A stretch of 64,000 nucleotides of DNA. Source: Solibacillus sp. FSL R7-0682 (GTDB taxonomy: Bacteria; Bacillota; Bacilli; Bacillales_A; Planococcaceae). Of this stretch, positions 1-9,570 are shown piece after piece (the stretch's first letter is position 1; the number at the start of each line of letters is the position of its first letter). Where the stretch lies: assembly GCF_038005985.1 (NCBI RefSeq), contig NZ_JBBOUI010000001.1, positions 2,624,001-2,688,000 of the forward strand, in the 5' to 3' direction. The position numbers and the translations under genes are program-made. The notes below the pieces were generated by a model. The model saw only the letters and a list, made by a program, of their open reading frames with translations. It was not told the origin of the DNA and did no database searches.

Positions 1-81
1 ACCGATTTCAATAATATATTGTTTACCACGAATAAGTGCGGCTTCCACATCAACCGTAATATATGTTTTTGTTCTTTCCAA
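1..81 (-). CDS. N-terminus of a possible DEDD-type exonuclease (cut by window edge)
   Basis: Only the first 27 codons lie in the window, starting at a TTG at 81. An AGAAGGTG ribosome binding site lies six bases upstream. The peptide contains TYITVDVEAALIRGKQYIIE, which resembles the first motif (VDxET followed by an I-x-E/Q-I-G strand) of DEDDh 3'-5' exonucleases such as DnaQ or KapD-type proteins. An in-frame GTG at 90 is possible but overlaps the ribosome binding site. With so little sequence the family call is tentative; that a gene runs off the left edge is more secure. Confidence 0.4.
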   Translation of the reverse strand, partial: MERTKTYITVDVEAALIRGKQYIIEIG

Positions 82-377
82 AATTTTCACCTTCTATTTA
101 AATTACGCACTGGATATTTCTTTGCATTTACCCTAAAAATGCAAATTTTCTCAATATCAATAACCTTATCTTATTGTATATGAAAATAGTACGTATGACA
201 CGAGAATGTTTGTAAAAAAGGAGCATGCCTTATAATCAATTAAAATTTTTACATGACGAGATACAAATTGTTCCATTTACATTATATGATCAAGATTATT
301 AGAAGATTTGTTTTTACTTTTTCTAATTTTGCGATACCATTAGAATGAAGCAATTATGAATGGAGGAATAATTCCAT

Positions 378-1199
378 ATGACGAGTAAAACTCTTCAAAA
401 AGACACGATGCGCGTCTTAAAAGAAACAAGTCGTACATTTTATATTCCAATTACCTTTTTAGATAAAGAATTAAAATTAACTGTAGCCGCTGCCTATTTA
501 GCAATGCGTGCCATTGATGAAATCGAAGACCACGAAGATGTATCGAATGAAACAAAACATGATGTATTGTTAAAGGTAGCAGATTTATTACTTGCACCTC
601 AATTTGACAATGAAGAGTATGTAAGTGTATTAGCTCCTATCCAAGACAAAATGCCAGAAGTAACATTACGCTTAGCTGATTGGATTGAAGTCTGCCCAGC
701 TGAAGCTCGTGCAATTGTAACGAGTGCTACAAGTGAAATGGCAGGTGGAATGGCGAAATGGGCATTAGCAAATTGGCAAGTTCACACAAGGGAAGATTTG
801 GATGATTATACATATTATGTGGCCGGTTTAGTAGGAGTCATGCTATCCGAACTTTGGGAATGGAGTGCTGGTATCAAAACGGATCGTGAATTAGCAATTG
901 GCTATGGTCGAGGCTTACAAGCTGTCAATATTTTACGCAACGAGCAAGAAGATATGGATGAACGCGGTGTTAGCTTTGTGCCTGATAATTGGAGTCGAAC
1001 AGAGCTATTTGCTTATGCTGAGGAAAACTTAGCGAAGGCAGACTTATATATGCAGGATATTACAAAGCGGTCAATTAAACTGTTTTGCCGCTTACCTCTT
1101 GCATTAGCACACAAAACATTACAAGCGATGCGTGAAGGACGTGAAAAAGTGTCCCGAGCAGAAGTCGAAGCTACCGTTGAAGAAATTCAACAGGATTAA
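378..1199 (+). CDS. Squalene/phytoene synthase family protein
   Basis: A 273-residue protein of the trans-isoprenyl diphosphate head-to-head synthase family, which normally condenses two prenyl diphosphates (squalene, dehydrosqualene or phytoene synthesis). The first Asp-rich motif is intact (DEIED, residues 47-51). The second reads NILRNEQED (NEQED at 188-192) where the family normally has RDxxxD, so its first aspartate is replaced by asparagine. B. subtilis YisP is a relative reported to act as a farnesyl diphosphate phosphatase rather than a true synthase, so this one may also not make squalene. No carotenoid or hopanoid genes are adjacent. The start at 378 is preceded by TGGAGGAATAATTCCAT, a good ribosome binding site. 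Confidence 0.8.
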   Translation: MTSKTLQKDTMRVLKETSRTFYIPITFLDKELKLTVAAAYLAMRAIDEIEDHEDVSNETKHDVLLKVADLLLAPQFDNEEYVSVLAPIQDKMPEVTLRLADWIEVCPAEARAIVTSATSEMAGGMAKWALANWQVHTREDLDDYTYYVAGLVGVMLSELWEWSAGIKTDRELAIGYGRGLQAVNILRNEQEDMDERGVSFVPDNWSRTELFAYAEENLAKADLYMQDITKRSIKLFCRLPLALAHKTLQAMREGREKVSRAEVEATVEEIQQD

Positions 1200-1203
1200 A
1201 AAA

Positions 1204-1231
1204 GGGGCGCCCTATGTTAAGGGTGCCCTCT
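1204..1231. terminator. Bidirectional intrinsic terminator
   Basis: GGGCGCCCT and AGGGTGCCC pair around a six-base loop and are flanked by A-rich and T-rich tracts. It lies between the convergent prenyl synthase gene and the small membrane protein gene. Confidence 0.8.
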
Positions 1232-1234
1232 TTA

Positions 1235-1588
1235 TCATTTCATAAATAACATAATCGCAATACTAATGACGCCGCATAATACCACATACGTAAACGATAA
1301 GATGTGGCGGCGTTTTTGACGTCTAAACAGGAATTCTAATAAACCACGAATCGCAAATAATAGCATAATAAACGCAAAGAGTAGAGCGTATATTGTCTTT
1401 TGGTCAAAGAAATTCACTGTAACAAACGACAAGAATAATAAGCAAAGTATAACTTCTAAAAACAAATGTAAAAAGCCTATATATTGATCCATAAACTTTT
1501 CATTTTTTTCGATACTAAACTTTTTCCGTAGCTTTAAATCAATTATACCTGCTGCAATAAAACTCACAATGACAATAACGATTAGCAC
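1235..1588 (-). CDS. Small four-helix membrane protein (DUF4181-like)
   Basis: A 117-residue, strongly hydrophobic protein. Membrane segments lie at about 1-18, 35-60, 65-88 and 97-116, with a basic loop FRRQKRRH between the last two. Size and pattern resemble DUF4181 proteins of Bacillales; this is a recollection of the family, not a search result. The start is a GTG at 1588 behind GAAGGGAAGG. It is 15 bases downstream of dsdA and may be co-transcribed with yaiI-dsdA. Function unknown. Confidence 0.6.
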   Translation of the reverse strand: MLIVIVIVSFIAAGIIDLKLRKKFSIEKNEKFMDQYIGFLHLFLEVILCLLFLSFVTVNFFDQKTIYALLFAFIMLLFAIRGLLEFLFRRQKRRHILSFTYVVLCGVISIAIMLFMK

Positions 1589-1603
1589 AAATTGCCTTCC
1601 CTT

Positions 1604-2932
1604 CTAAATCTCTGTCTGCAAATATTGCTGGCGTAATTCCTCTGGCACTAAGTCGCCACCTGTCGACCAAATAATATGTGTTGCATGCTTCATCTTATTT
1701 ATTAGTCCCTTTTGTTCAAGATAACGCGTACCTTGCATCATTAATTCAATCGGACCATATACACCAGCATGGGCAGAAGGTTCCATAAAAATATTTTCCT
1801 GCTCATACATACCTTTTAAGCTTCTAAATAAAAAGCTATCATCCACAGTATAGCATCCACTAAGTATAGATTCCATCAATGTTCCTACAAATCTAGAAGG
1901 ACGCGCAACCGCTAAACCATCCGCTTCTGTTTGATTTGACAAACCGATATCTCCTACACTAATTTTGTCATGAAGTCCTGTCATCATGCCAAGTAACATA
2001 CAAGGAGAGGCAAATGGTTCCCCAAAGAAAATATGGATATGCTCTCCGTAAATTTGTTTTAAACTATATGCCACACCACCTGGGCCACCACCAACTCCAC
2101 ACGGTAAATAAACAAATAATGGGTGCTGTTCATCTACTTTTATTCTAGCAGTCTTTAATTGTTTTTCTAAACGGAGACCTGCTACAGCATAACCTAAAAA
2201 TAAATCGAGTGAGTTTTCATCATCAACAAAATGACACATTTCATCTTGGCTTGCTTCAATTCTACCTTTTTCTACTGCTGCAGTATAATCGGTTTCATGC
2301 TCTATAACTGAAACGCCCTTTTCGCGAAGTAAATCTTTTTTCCATTGCTTTGCCTCTTTTGACATATGCACCGTTACATGAAAGCCTAGCTTAGCACTAA
2401 TAATGCCGATACTTAAACCTAAATTTCCAGTGGAACCTACTGCAATTTTATATTGGCTGAAAAATTCTCGAAATTCATCGCTATGAATTTTTGCGTAGTT
2501 GTCTGTAAGTGAAAGCATTCCTGCATCGATTGCAAGCTTCTCAGCATAACTTAACACTTCATAAATACCGCCACGAGCCTTAATAGAGCCTGCAATTGGT
2601 AGTGAATGATCACATTTTAGCATCAGTTGCCCTGGAATTTCGAAACCTCGACGACCTTCAATTAATTTCTTCATTGCAGGTATTTCTTTTAAGTCCGATT
2701 CAATCAAGCCATTTGAAAACTTAGTAAATGGAAAAGCTTCCATTATATATGAAGAAAAACGATGTAATTTAGCTTCAGCTTCACGAACCATTTCCATAGA
2801 TACTGTGTTTAATGTTTCGTTTTCTTGTGAAATTCGATCGTTTATCCAAAATACATACTCTTCATTTTGTAACTTTTCAACGAGTGGAAAGCTTGTTTTT
2901 AATGCATTAACATCAACTTTTTGTTCAATCAT
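1604..2932 (-). CDS. dsdA: D-serine dehydratase (D-serine ammonia-lyase)
   Basis: A 442-residue fold-type II PLP enzyme that converts D-serine to pyruvate and ammonia in the cytosol. The PLP lysine is K118 in GSIKARGG, the glycine-rich phosphate-binding loop is GVGGGPGG near residue 280, and the substrate loop STGNLGLSIG is present. The length matches DsdA (about 440 residues). Its start overlaps the stop of the UPF0178 gene by four bases, so the two are translationally coupled. No DsdC-type regulator or D-serine transporter is adjacent. D-serine may arise here from cell-wall turnover or host/soil sources (inference). Confidence 0.93.
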   Translation of the reverse strand: MIEQKVDVNALKTSFPLVEKLQNEEYVFWINDRISQENETLNTVSMEMVREAEAKLHRFSSYIMEAFPFTKFSNGLIESDLKEIPAMKKLIEGRRGFEIPGQLMLKCDHSLPIAGSIKARGGIYEVLSYAEKLAIDAGMLSLTDNYAKIHSDEFREFFSQYKIAVGSTGNLGLSIGIISAKLGFHVTVHMSKEAKQWKKDLLREKGVSVIEHETDYTAAVEKGRIEASQDEMCHFVDDENSLDLFLGYAVAGLRLEKQLKTARIKVDEQHPLFVYLPCGVGGGPGGVAYSLKQIYGEHIHIFFGEPFASPCMLLGMMTGLHDKISVGDIGLSNQTEADGLAVARPSRFVGTLMESILSGCYTVDDSFLFRSLKGMYEQENIFMEPSAHAGVYGPIELMMQGTRYLEQKGLINKMKHATHIIWSTGGDLVPEELRQQYLQTEI

Positions 2933-3402
2933 GAATTCGTTCCTCCCTTTGCTAAAATCGCACGTTCACAAATTTGTCGAAATTTCGATTCAAACGCCAA
3001 ATTGTTTTCTTCTGTGCGTTTTTTAGGACCTTTTGTTCGCCCCCCTGCACGTCTTATTTTCGCACTTTCATATCGACTTGCCAACAGCTGATCTATGTTG
3101 TCAGACGTCAGTTCTTTTCCGTTATGATTGACGACAATTCCACCTTTTGCCAAACACATGGCAGCTAAGCCATAGTCCCCGGTTATGACCAAATCTCCCT
3201 TCTTTAATCTACTTAAAAGCTTAAAATCGACTGAATCAGGTCCTTTATCTACAATAATTGTTTTTACATTTTCTCTTTCTACACGATGTGATGTATCGCA
3301 GAATAAGATTGGTGTTATCTCATATTGAGATGAAACAAATAGCGCCAAATCAACAACTGGGCAGGCATCTGCATCAATTAGTAAATGTAAAATATGAATC
3401 AA
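2929..3402 (-). CDS. YaiI/YqxD family protein (UPF0178, DUF188)
   Basis: About 157 residues with the diagnostic N-terminal motif LIDADACPV and conserved downstream blocks (VDKGPDSVDF, GDLVITGDYGLA). These proteins have a PIN-like nuclease fold with clustered aspartates, but their cellular role is not established. The start is unusual. The first in-frame candidate is a TTG at 3402 that almost touches the AAAGGA ribosome binding site, with a TAG stop just upstream. An ATT three codons later has the better spacing, so the exact start is open. It is the first gene of a yaiI-dsdA(-DUF4181) unit. Confidence 0.88.
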   Translation of the reverse strand: MIHILHLLIDADACPVVDLALFVSSQYEITPILFCDTSHRVERENVKTIIVDKGPDSVDFKLLSRLKKGDLVITGDYGLAAMCLAKGGIVVNHNGKELTSDNIDQLLASRYESAKIRRAGGRTKGPKKRTEENNLAFESKFRQICERAILAKGGTNS

Positions 3403-3447
3403 TCCTTTCTAAATATAACCATTTTTTATTATTTTAATATAACATTA

Positions 3448-3461
3448 AGAAAACGCTTTCT
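3448..3461. promoter_or_regulatory. Candidate catabolite-responsive element (cre)
   Basis: AGAAAACGCTTTCT lies between the divergent yaiI-dsdA and gdhA genes. It matches the CcpA cre consensus at the CG centre and most flanking positions and deviates at the two outermost bases. It lies about 100 bases upstream of gdhA and 45 bases upstream of yaiI. Which gene it would control cannot be told from sequence. Confidence 0.4.
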
Positions 3462-3510
3462 CAACCTCACATCAATTTTACAAGGTCATGTTACATAAAA
3501 TGATATTGAA

Positions 3511-3539
3511 TTGTTTGATAATTCATACTAATGTATAAC
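3511..3539 (+). promoter_or_regulatory. Probable sigma-A promoter of gdhA
   Basis: TTGTTT and TATAAC are separated by 17 bases. The predicted start is about 20 bases upstream of the gdhA start codon, close to its GGGGG-type ribosome binding site. Confidence 0.4.
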
Positions 3540-3564
3540 TATTAATTAATTTGGGGGTACACAA

Positions 3565-4929
3565 ATGACAACAGCACTAATTAATAATGCACAACAATAC
3601 GTAGATGGTGTTTTTGCAAAGCTAAAATCAAAGAACGCACACCAACCAGAATTCTTACAAGCGGCGGAAGAAATCTTCCTTTCATTAGTTCCTGTATTTG
3701 AACAAAATCCAGAATATATAAAGCACAATATTTTAGAACGTATCGTTGAACCAGATCGAATTGTTTCATTCCGAGTAGCTTGGCAAGATGATAACAACCA
3801 AGTGCAAGTAAACCGTGGTTATCGTGTCCAGTACAACAATGTCATCGGACCATATAAAGGAGGCTTACGCTTCCACCCATCTGTAAATGAATCTATCATG
3901 AAATTTTTAGCGTTTGAGCAAATTTTTAAAAACGCCTTAACAGGTCAACCAATCGGTGGTGGTAAAGGTGGGTCTGACTTCAATCCAAAAGGGAAATCAG
4001 ATGCTGAAATTATGCGCTTCTGTCAAGCATTTATGACTGAATTATACCGTTATGTTGGTCCAGATGTCGACGTACCAGCAGGTGATATTGGTGTAGGTGC
4101 ACGCGAAGTAGGCTATTTATGGGGACAATACAAACGCATTCGTGGTGCTTATGAAGCTGGTGTTTTAACAGGGAAAAAACCAGGCTATGGCGGTTCATTA
4201 GCTCGTACTGAAGCAACAGGTTATGGTCTAGTATACTTTGTTGGAGAAATGCTACGCGAGGCAAATGATTCACTTTTAAATAAAACAGTTGTCGTTTCAG
4301 GTTCAGGTAACGTGGCAATTTATGCAATCGAAAAAGCACAACATTTCGGAGCAAAAGTAGTAGCCTGCTCTGACTCTTCAGGCTATATTTATGATCCAGA
4401 AGGCATTGATTTAAACTTAGTGAAAGAATTGAAGGAAATTCAAGGCAAACGTATTAAAGAGTACGTATCTTACCGTAAAAATGCCACTTATACGGAAGGG
4501 TGTAACGGTATTTGGACAATTCCATGTGACATTGCTCTACCATGTGCGACGCAAAACGAAATAAACGGCGAACAGGCACGTACTTTAATTGCTAACGGCG
4601 TAAAATTAGTCGCAGAAGGCGCAAACATGCCTTCAGATTTAGAAGCAATTAATGAATTTTTAAACAATGGTGTATTATTTGGTCCTGCTAAAGCTGCAAA
4701 TGCTGGTGGTGTAGCTGTATCAGCACTAGAAATGGCTCAAAACTCTGGACGCAGCTATTGGTCATTTGAAGAAGTTGACGCTAAATTACATGACATTATG
4801 AAGTCAATTTTTGCGGAAAGCTCAGAAGCTGCGAAGAAATACGGTTTTGAAGGTAATTTAGTTGTTGGTTCAAATATTGCCGGTTTCAAAAAAGTTGCGA
4901 ACGGAATGCTTGTTGAAGGCGTTTATTAA
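3565..4929 (+). CDS. gdhA: NADP-specific glutamate dehydrogenase
   Basis: A 454-residue hexameric-type glutamate dehydrogenase that aminates 2-oxoglutarate with ammonia and NADPH. The catalytic lysine region is GGGKGGSDF (K134) and the catalytic aspartate region is PAGDIGVG (D174). The nucleotide-binding GSGNVA motif follows near residue 245. The length (about 450) and the N-terminal block fit the NADP-dependent anabolic class rather than the shorter NAD-type RocG/GudB. The gene is monocistronic, with its own promoter region and a strong terminator downstream. A candidate cre site upstream hints at carbon control (inference). Confidence 0.95.
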   Translation: MTTALINNAQQYVDGVFAKLKSKNAHQPEFLQAAEEIFLSLVPVFEQNPEYIKHNILERIVEPDRIVSFRVAWQDDNNQVQVNRGYRVQYNNVIGPYKGGLRFHPSVNESIMKFLAFEQIFKNALTGQPIGGGKGGSDFNPKGKSDAEIMRFCQAFMTELYRYVGPDVDVPAGDIGVGAREVGYLWGQYKRIRGAYEAGVLTGKKPGYGGSLARTEATGYGLVYFVGEMLREANDSLLNKTVVVSGSGNVAIYAIEKAQHFGAKVVACSDSSGYIYDPEGIDLNLVKELKEIQGKRIKEYVSYRKNATYTEGCNGIWTIPCDIALPCATQNEINGEQARTLIANGVKLVAEGANMPSDLEAINEFLNNGVLFGPAKAANAGGVAVSALEMAQNSGRSYWSFEEVDAKLHDIMKSIFAESSEAAKKYGFEGNLVVGSNIAGFKKVANGMLVEGVY

Positions 4930-4945
4930 ATTTTAATCGTCTAAA

Positions 4946-5013
4946 CGGCCAAAGTTGGCCGAAATGAAATTTAAAGCCATTATTTTTCTCAATGAGAAAA
5001 ATAATGGCTTTTT
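4946..5013 (+). terminator. Terminator of gdhA with an extra small hairpin
   Basis: A 16-base A/T-rich stem (AAAGCCATTATTTTTCTC, 4972-4989, with its complement to 5013) with a four-base loop ends in a T-run. Immediately upstream CGGCCAAAGTTGGCCG (4946-4961) forms a second short hairpin. Confidence 0.85.
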
Positions 5014-5084
5014 GCAATTAATGGAATTGACTTACTATCCAGTCAACATTGCAAATTATGGGGCAGTATTTTTATCTAAGCGAA

Positions 5085-5120
5085 AAGATGTCAAAGAGGT
5101 TATTTCCTCTTCGACATCTT
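5085..5120 (-). terminator. Terminator of the large subtilase gene
   Basis: On the minus strand AAGATGTCGAAGAGG pairs with CCTCTTTGACATCTT and is followed by TTTT. It lies 11 bases past the stop codon of the protease gene. Confidence 0.8.
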
Positions 5121-5130
5121 GATTCTAATC

Positions 5131-8100
5131 TTATTCGACTATATCTTTGAATGGTGCTTCTTCTATTTCTTCTTTTACTTCTTCTTCAGACTGTCCTGCC
5201 GGTACAGGAAGATTGATAAATAGTTTACCTGCAGCTTTTTGGCGTGTTTCATTACCAAATTCATCGACCACTTTTACTTCAATCACTGCTCCATTCGCAA
5301 TAGTATCTGCAGGGACTGTCCAATAACCAACATAATGTCCGTTGCCCTGTTCCATCATAGGCAGCTCTGTTGCATTGTTCACTTGTCCTACATTCGTTAA
5401 TGGCATATGGATAACAAATGAAGGTTTTAACCCTGTGCTACTATCAAATTCAATTTTAACGCTTCTACCTGTTGCCAAATAAAGATCATTTTCTGGTTTC
5501 AGATTCGTAATTTCTGGAGCAGTGTAATCTGCTGTAACAGTGACTGTTTTTGATTCACTATTACCTGCTTTATCACTAGCCTCTACTACGATTTGGTTTA
5601 TCCCTTCATCTAGAAGTACCCGTTTAGAGTATTTACCATTCGAAACTGTTGCATCTTGCCCATTAACACGAACGAACTCTAGATTTTCGTCTGTAATTGT
5701 TCCTTGAACCGTTACAGTTTCACGATTTGTTTTTTCTCCGTCAACTGGCGTATCAATTGTTAGTTCTGGTTTAACCGTGTCTAGTATAACTGTGACAGGC
5801 TCAGATTGCCCTGTTACTCGGCCATCCAGTACAGAAACTGCTACTAATTCATTTGCCCCTTCTGTTAATTCAGTTTGTATAGAAAATTTGCCATCCTCGC
5901 CAACCACGCCTGAGCCAGCATCTTTTCCATTTTGTTTTAACTCAATTGTAGTTGTAGGTGAAGCAGTTCCTTCAACAGTAAACTGTGGAGCATTTGTTAC
6001 TAGCCCAACCTCTGGCGAAGTAATAACTGGGCCAACTACTTCATAACTAACACGAGCACGAATCATATAATTTCCTTCTGCGGCTGGAGAAGGTGACCAT
6101 GCTCCCGACACTCCTTGATAACTTCTTCCTGCGTTTACTCCGTTTTCGTCTGTTGCAAGTCCAGGTGAATTAGGATTTGCTACAGTTTGGCGATAAACCA
6201 TGTAGAAGTCGCCATTTACTGTAATATTGTGTTCTGTAAGATCCACTACAGTCCAGTCACCGTTACGAAGGGCTGTTGCATCAATAGGACCAGCTAGTTT
6301 ATTCCCAGGTGCACCATCTGCTCCTTTAGCATCCCATACCTCTACAGCAAACGCCGTACCACCTGGCACTGGCCATTCTGTATCCCAGAAACGGAAAACT
6401 CCATCTGTAACAATTCCATTCTCTTTGCCTTCTGGAAGTGACATTTTTACAGCCCAAGCATTCCCTGCTGCATTAAACGCGCGTGCGTTTTCTGCTGTTC
6501 CATCATCATATCCGATTTCTCCACCTGGATATGTGTAGAAAGGTTCTAAGGCAATATTTTGTGTTGTTGCATCCGAACCGATTGTGATTGAAATTTCTTG
6601 GCTATGGTAGCCACGAGCAATTATTTTTAATGTGTAGTCTCCCTCGTAAGCAGTTAGAGAGTAATTACCAGTAGCATCTGTTACAACTGGTGCCACATTT
6701 GCATCTTCTACAAGGATAATTGTTGCTCCTTCAATTCCCTCTCCCGTCGATTGATCAGTAATTACACCACTTACCATATTTTCTGCCAATTCCATTAATG
6801 TAAAGTTAGCAGTTGAAGTACCGTCTGCTTCAATAGTTACAGATCTTACTTCTGACTCAAATCCATAAGATTCTGCTTTCGCTGTAAATGTACCTGCGCT
6901 ATGCATAAGTGAATACGTCCCATCTGCCGGGTTCGAATAAACCGAACGCCCAGATTCTAAGACACTTACTTGAGCACCTAATGGTAGGAGTGTTGGATTA
7001 ACTATTGTATCAACTACCGGAGGTGCTTCTTTAGCATTCATGACAGGTCTAATCGTTTTAGGGTCAATTGCTTCTTTGAAAGACTTTTTGTCTGTTTCTT
7101 TATTATTACCATTGTTTCCTTTGTTTCCACTATTACCTGCTTTATTTCCATTATTTCCTTTTGATACTTTTCCTGTTTGAGAAGTGTCCGCTAAAACAAC
7201 ATCATCTAAATACCAACCATTTTTCACAACACTACTATCTGAAAAAGCATTAAAGCCAATGTATACACGTTGCCCTGCATATGCTGACAAGTCAACCTCT
7301 GCGTCTATCCAACCGCCAGATGTGCCTTGGATCATTAAAAGTTGCGTCCACTCAACTTGATCTGTCGAAATAAATACATGACCATAATCCCAGGCTCTTC
7401 CAGATGAAGATTGTTCGAACTCATGCCATTGTTTAAATTGCAAGAAAGAGTTTCCTTCTGGTAAATCTACTGGAGGCATAACGAGTGTAGCATTCATAGA
7501 ATTCTCATATGTTCCATCTAAATTAGTAGCGTATACCTTTTCTCCAGAAGCTGCGCCTTCAGGACCAACTGTTGGAATACCCCATTCCCAGCTATTTTTC
7601 TCTCCAAAAGAAGTCCAACCAATAGGTGTAGCTTCAAAATCTTCTGAATAACCGATTGTTATCCCTGGATTTACTTGAATCATATATTCTCCACTAACTA
7701 CTTCATTGTTACCAAAGTCATTTATTGTCCATTTATACGTAAATGTTTCCCCTGAAATAAATTCTCCAGGTACTACTACAGTATATTCTCCATCAGTATA
7801 GTCTCCAGATGTACGCCCAGCTTCAATTGATTGCCATACACCATCTGCATCTTTATAGTTTAAGTTAACAGATGAAACACTGATATTATCTGTAACTGAG
7901 ATTGTTAGAGGTAAAGCCATTCCTTCATACGTCTCACGTGGAGCAGTATGTTCAAATACCGGAGCCTCTGTATCGTCACCTTGTTGTGAAATCTGTCCTT
8001 TCAATGTTCCAAGTCCTGTAATAATGGAACCTACTGCCTCATATGCATCAACTAATCCATAACCATATCCATGATTCGGAACCGTTGTATACACCGAATC

Positions 8101-9564
8101 TGTTAAAGGGTTCGCTGTATTAAGCAAAATCTCTTCCATCTCATTCACAGTTAAGTTAGCGTTCACTTGTCTAAGCAACGCTGCTACACCTGATACTGCT
8201 GGACCTGCCATCGATGTACCATTCCATCCACCTTCATAAGTTCCACCAGGTACAGATGAACGAATATTCACACCTGGAGCGGAGATATCCGGCTTAATTT
8301 CCGAATAAGGAGAAGGTCCGCGTAACGAGAAATTCGCTACGACATTATTAATATCCGTCGCGCCTGTTGCAAAAGATTCTGGATAGTTAGCAGGTGATGC
8401 TACAGACCCCGGACCACCAGGATTTGTAAAAGTTGTATTCCCCGCAGAAAATTCAGGGAAAATTTCTGCTGCACGCCAATTAATGACAACATCACGATAC
8501 CATTCATCAAGTCCTGGTCCACCACCCCATGAGTTATTCACTACATCTGGTGCCATATCCACTCGCGTATTACCTGCTGCATCTGTTGGAGCTAAAATCC
8601 ATTGTGCTGCTTCGAGTAAGTCCGCGTCTGTTCCCCCATTTGCTGTAAATGCCTTAACAGCAATATATTTTGCTCCAGGAGCTACACCTACTTGGTTCGC
8701 GCCATTAGGTTCACTACCAACCATTGTTCCCGTAACATGTGTTCCATGCCCTTGGTCATCATATGGTGTAGCCCGTCCCGCTGTTGCATCAAACCAGTTA
8801 TAGTCATGAGAAACTGCTCCACTGGCCTTATTGTAACCACGGTATTTCTCCTTTAAAGCTGGATGATCCCATTGCACACCTGTATCAATACTTGCTACAA
8901 CTGTTCCAGCTCCATCAATGCCCATCTCCCATACTTCTGGAGCTTTTACACGCTCCACATTCCATTCAACATTTGAAGTTTCTGCCTTTGGAGTGACTGC
9001 ATTCTTTGTTTTTGTAGTAAATAATTGGCGGGTTTCATTTGGTAATATTTTCTCTACCTCTGGGAATGTGGCCAATTTTTCAGCAACTTCCTGAGTTGCA
9101 GTAACGGACATTCCGTTTACAATATAATACGATTCAATATCCTTCGCATTACCCTTTGCAACTTCTTGCTCGAGAAATTCTGTGACGTTTTGCTGAGACT
9201 CTAAAGAAGTGGACTTCAGTTCTGATACAACTGCAGAACGCTGGATAAGCTTAGTATTATGAGAAGACAAATTAGCCTTTTCAGCACTCTTCCTTGCTTC
9301 TTGAGCTACTGCTAAGGAGTCCGATTTCTCCTTAAATTTTATTAGAAATGTAGTTTTATCATCGTCCTTAAAACTTTGCAGTAAACGACTGCTCAGCTTG
9401 TCCTTAGCAGAAATTGAAATAGAATTAGAACTTGAATCCCTTAACGATTGGTGAATTTTGTTTGTTGTTTCTGCACTAACAACGTTTGGTGCAACGAGCG
9501 AAAACGTCATAAATAGACTAGCAACAACACTAAAAACTTTAGTTTGATTTTTTGTCTTCCTCAA
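5131..9564 (-). CDS. bpr: Secreted S8 subtilase, bacillopeptidase F type
   Basis: About 1477 residues, near the size of B. subtilis Bpr (1433). A Sec signal peptide (basic start, hydrophobic 11-30, cleavage near VVSA-ET) is followed by an I9-like propeptide (about 70-185). The S8 catalytic domain follows, with the triad D229 (SIDTGV), H275 (GHGTHV) and S453 (GTSMAGP); numbering is from the upstream ATG. The C-terminal half holds an MAM/jelly-roll-like region (about 640-800), a Gly/Asn/Lys linker, carboxypeptidase-regulatory-like repeats and Ig-like segments. No LPxTG anchor is seen, so release is likely. The ATG at 9570 sits one base from AAGGAGG; the TTG at 9564 has better spacing and is used here. 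The end shows an acidic tail. An extracellular role in protein degradation fits. Confidence 0.9.
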   Translation of the reverse strand: MRKTKNQTKVFSVVASLFMTFSLVAPNVVSAETTNKIHQSLRDSSSNSISISAKDKLSSRLLQSFKDDDKTTFLIKFKEKSDSLAVAQEARKSAEKANLSSHNTKLIQRSAVVSELKSTSLESQQNVTEFLEQEVAKGNAKDIESYYIVNGMSVTATQEVAEKLATFPEVEKILPNETRQLFTTKTKNAVTPKAETSNVEWNVERVKAPEVWEMGIDGAGTVVASIDTGVQWDHPALKEKYRGYNKASGAVSHDYNWFDATAGRATPYDDQGHGTHVTGTMVGSEPNGANQVGVAPGAKYIAVKAFTANGGTDADLLEAAQWILAPTDAAGNTRVDMAPDVVNNSWGGGPGLDEWYRDVVINWRAAEIFPEFSAGNTTFTNPGGPGSVASPANYPESFATGATDINNVVANFSLRGPSPYSEIKPDISAPGVNIRSSVPGGTYEGGWNGTSMAGPAVSGVAALLRQVNANLTVNEMEEILLNTANPLTDSVYTTVPNHGYGYGLVDAYEAVGSIITGLGTLKGQISQQGDDTEAPVFEHTAPRETYEGMALPLTISVTDNISVSSVNLNYKDADGVWQSIEAGRTSGDYTDGEYTVVVPGEFISGETFTYKWTINDFGNNEVVSGEYMIQVNPGITIGYSEDFEATPIGWTSFGEKNSWEWGIPTVGPEGAASGEKVYATNLDGTYENSMNATLVMPPVDLPEGNSFLQFKQWHEFEQSSSGRAWDYGHVFISTDQVEWTQLLMIQGTSGGWIDAEVDLSAYAGQRVYIGFNAFSDSSVVKNGWYLDDVVLADTSQTGKVSKGNNGNKAGNSGNKGNNGNNKETDKKSFKEAIDPKTIRPVMNAKEAPPVVDTIVNPTLLPLGAQVSVLESGRSVYSNPADGTYSLMHSAGTFTAKAESYGFESEVRSVTIEADGTSTANFTLMELAENMVSGVITDQSTGEGIEGATIILVEDANVAPVVTDATGNYSLTAYEGDYTLKIIARGYHSQEISITIGSDATTQNIALEPFYTYPGGEIGYDDGTAENARAFNAAGNAWAVKMSLPEGKENGIVTDGVFRFWDTEWPVPGGTAFAVEVWDAKGADGAPGNKLAGPIDATALRNGDWTVVDLTEHNITVNGDFYMVYRQTVANPNSPGLATDENGVNAGRSYQGVSGAWSPSPAAEGNYMIRARVSYEVVGPVITSPEVGLVTNAPQFTVEGTASPTTTIELKQNGKDAGSGVVGEDGKFSIQTELTEGANELVAVSVLDGRVTGQSEPVTVILDTVKPELTIDTPVDGEKTNRETVTVQGTITDENLEFVRVNGQDATVSNGKYSKRVLLDEGINQIVVEASDKAGNSESKTVTVTADYTAPEITNLKPENDLYLATGRSVKIEFDSSTGLKPSFVIHMPLTNVGQVNNATELPMMEQGNGHYVGYWTVPADTIANGAVIEVKVVDEFGNETRQKAAGKLFINLPVPAGQSEEEVKEEIEEAPFKDIVE

Positions 9565-9570
9565 CTTCAT

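Noticed and set aside
5131-9564. Cell-wall anchored protease
   Set aside because: The C-terminus has no LPxTG, hydrophobic segment and basic tail, nor SLH repeats, so anchoring is not supported.
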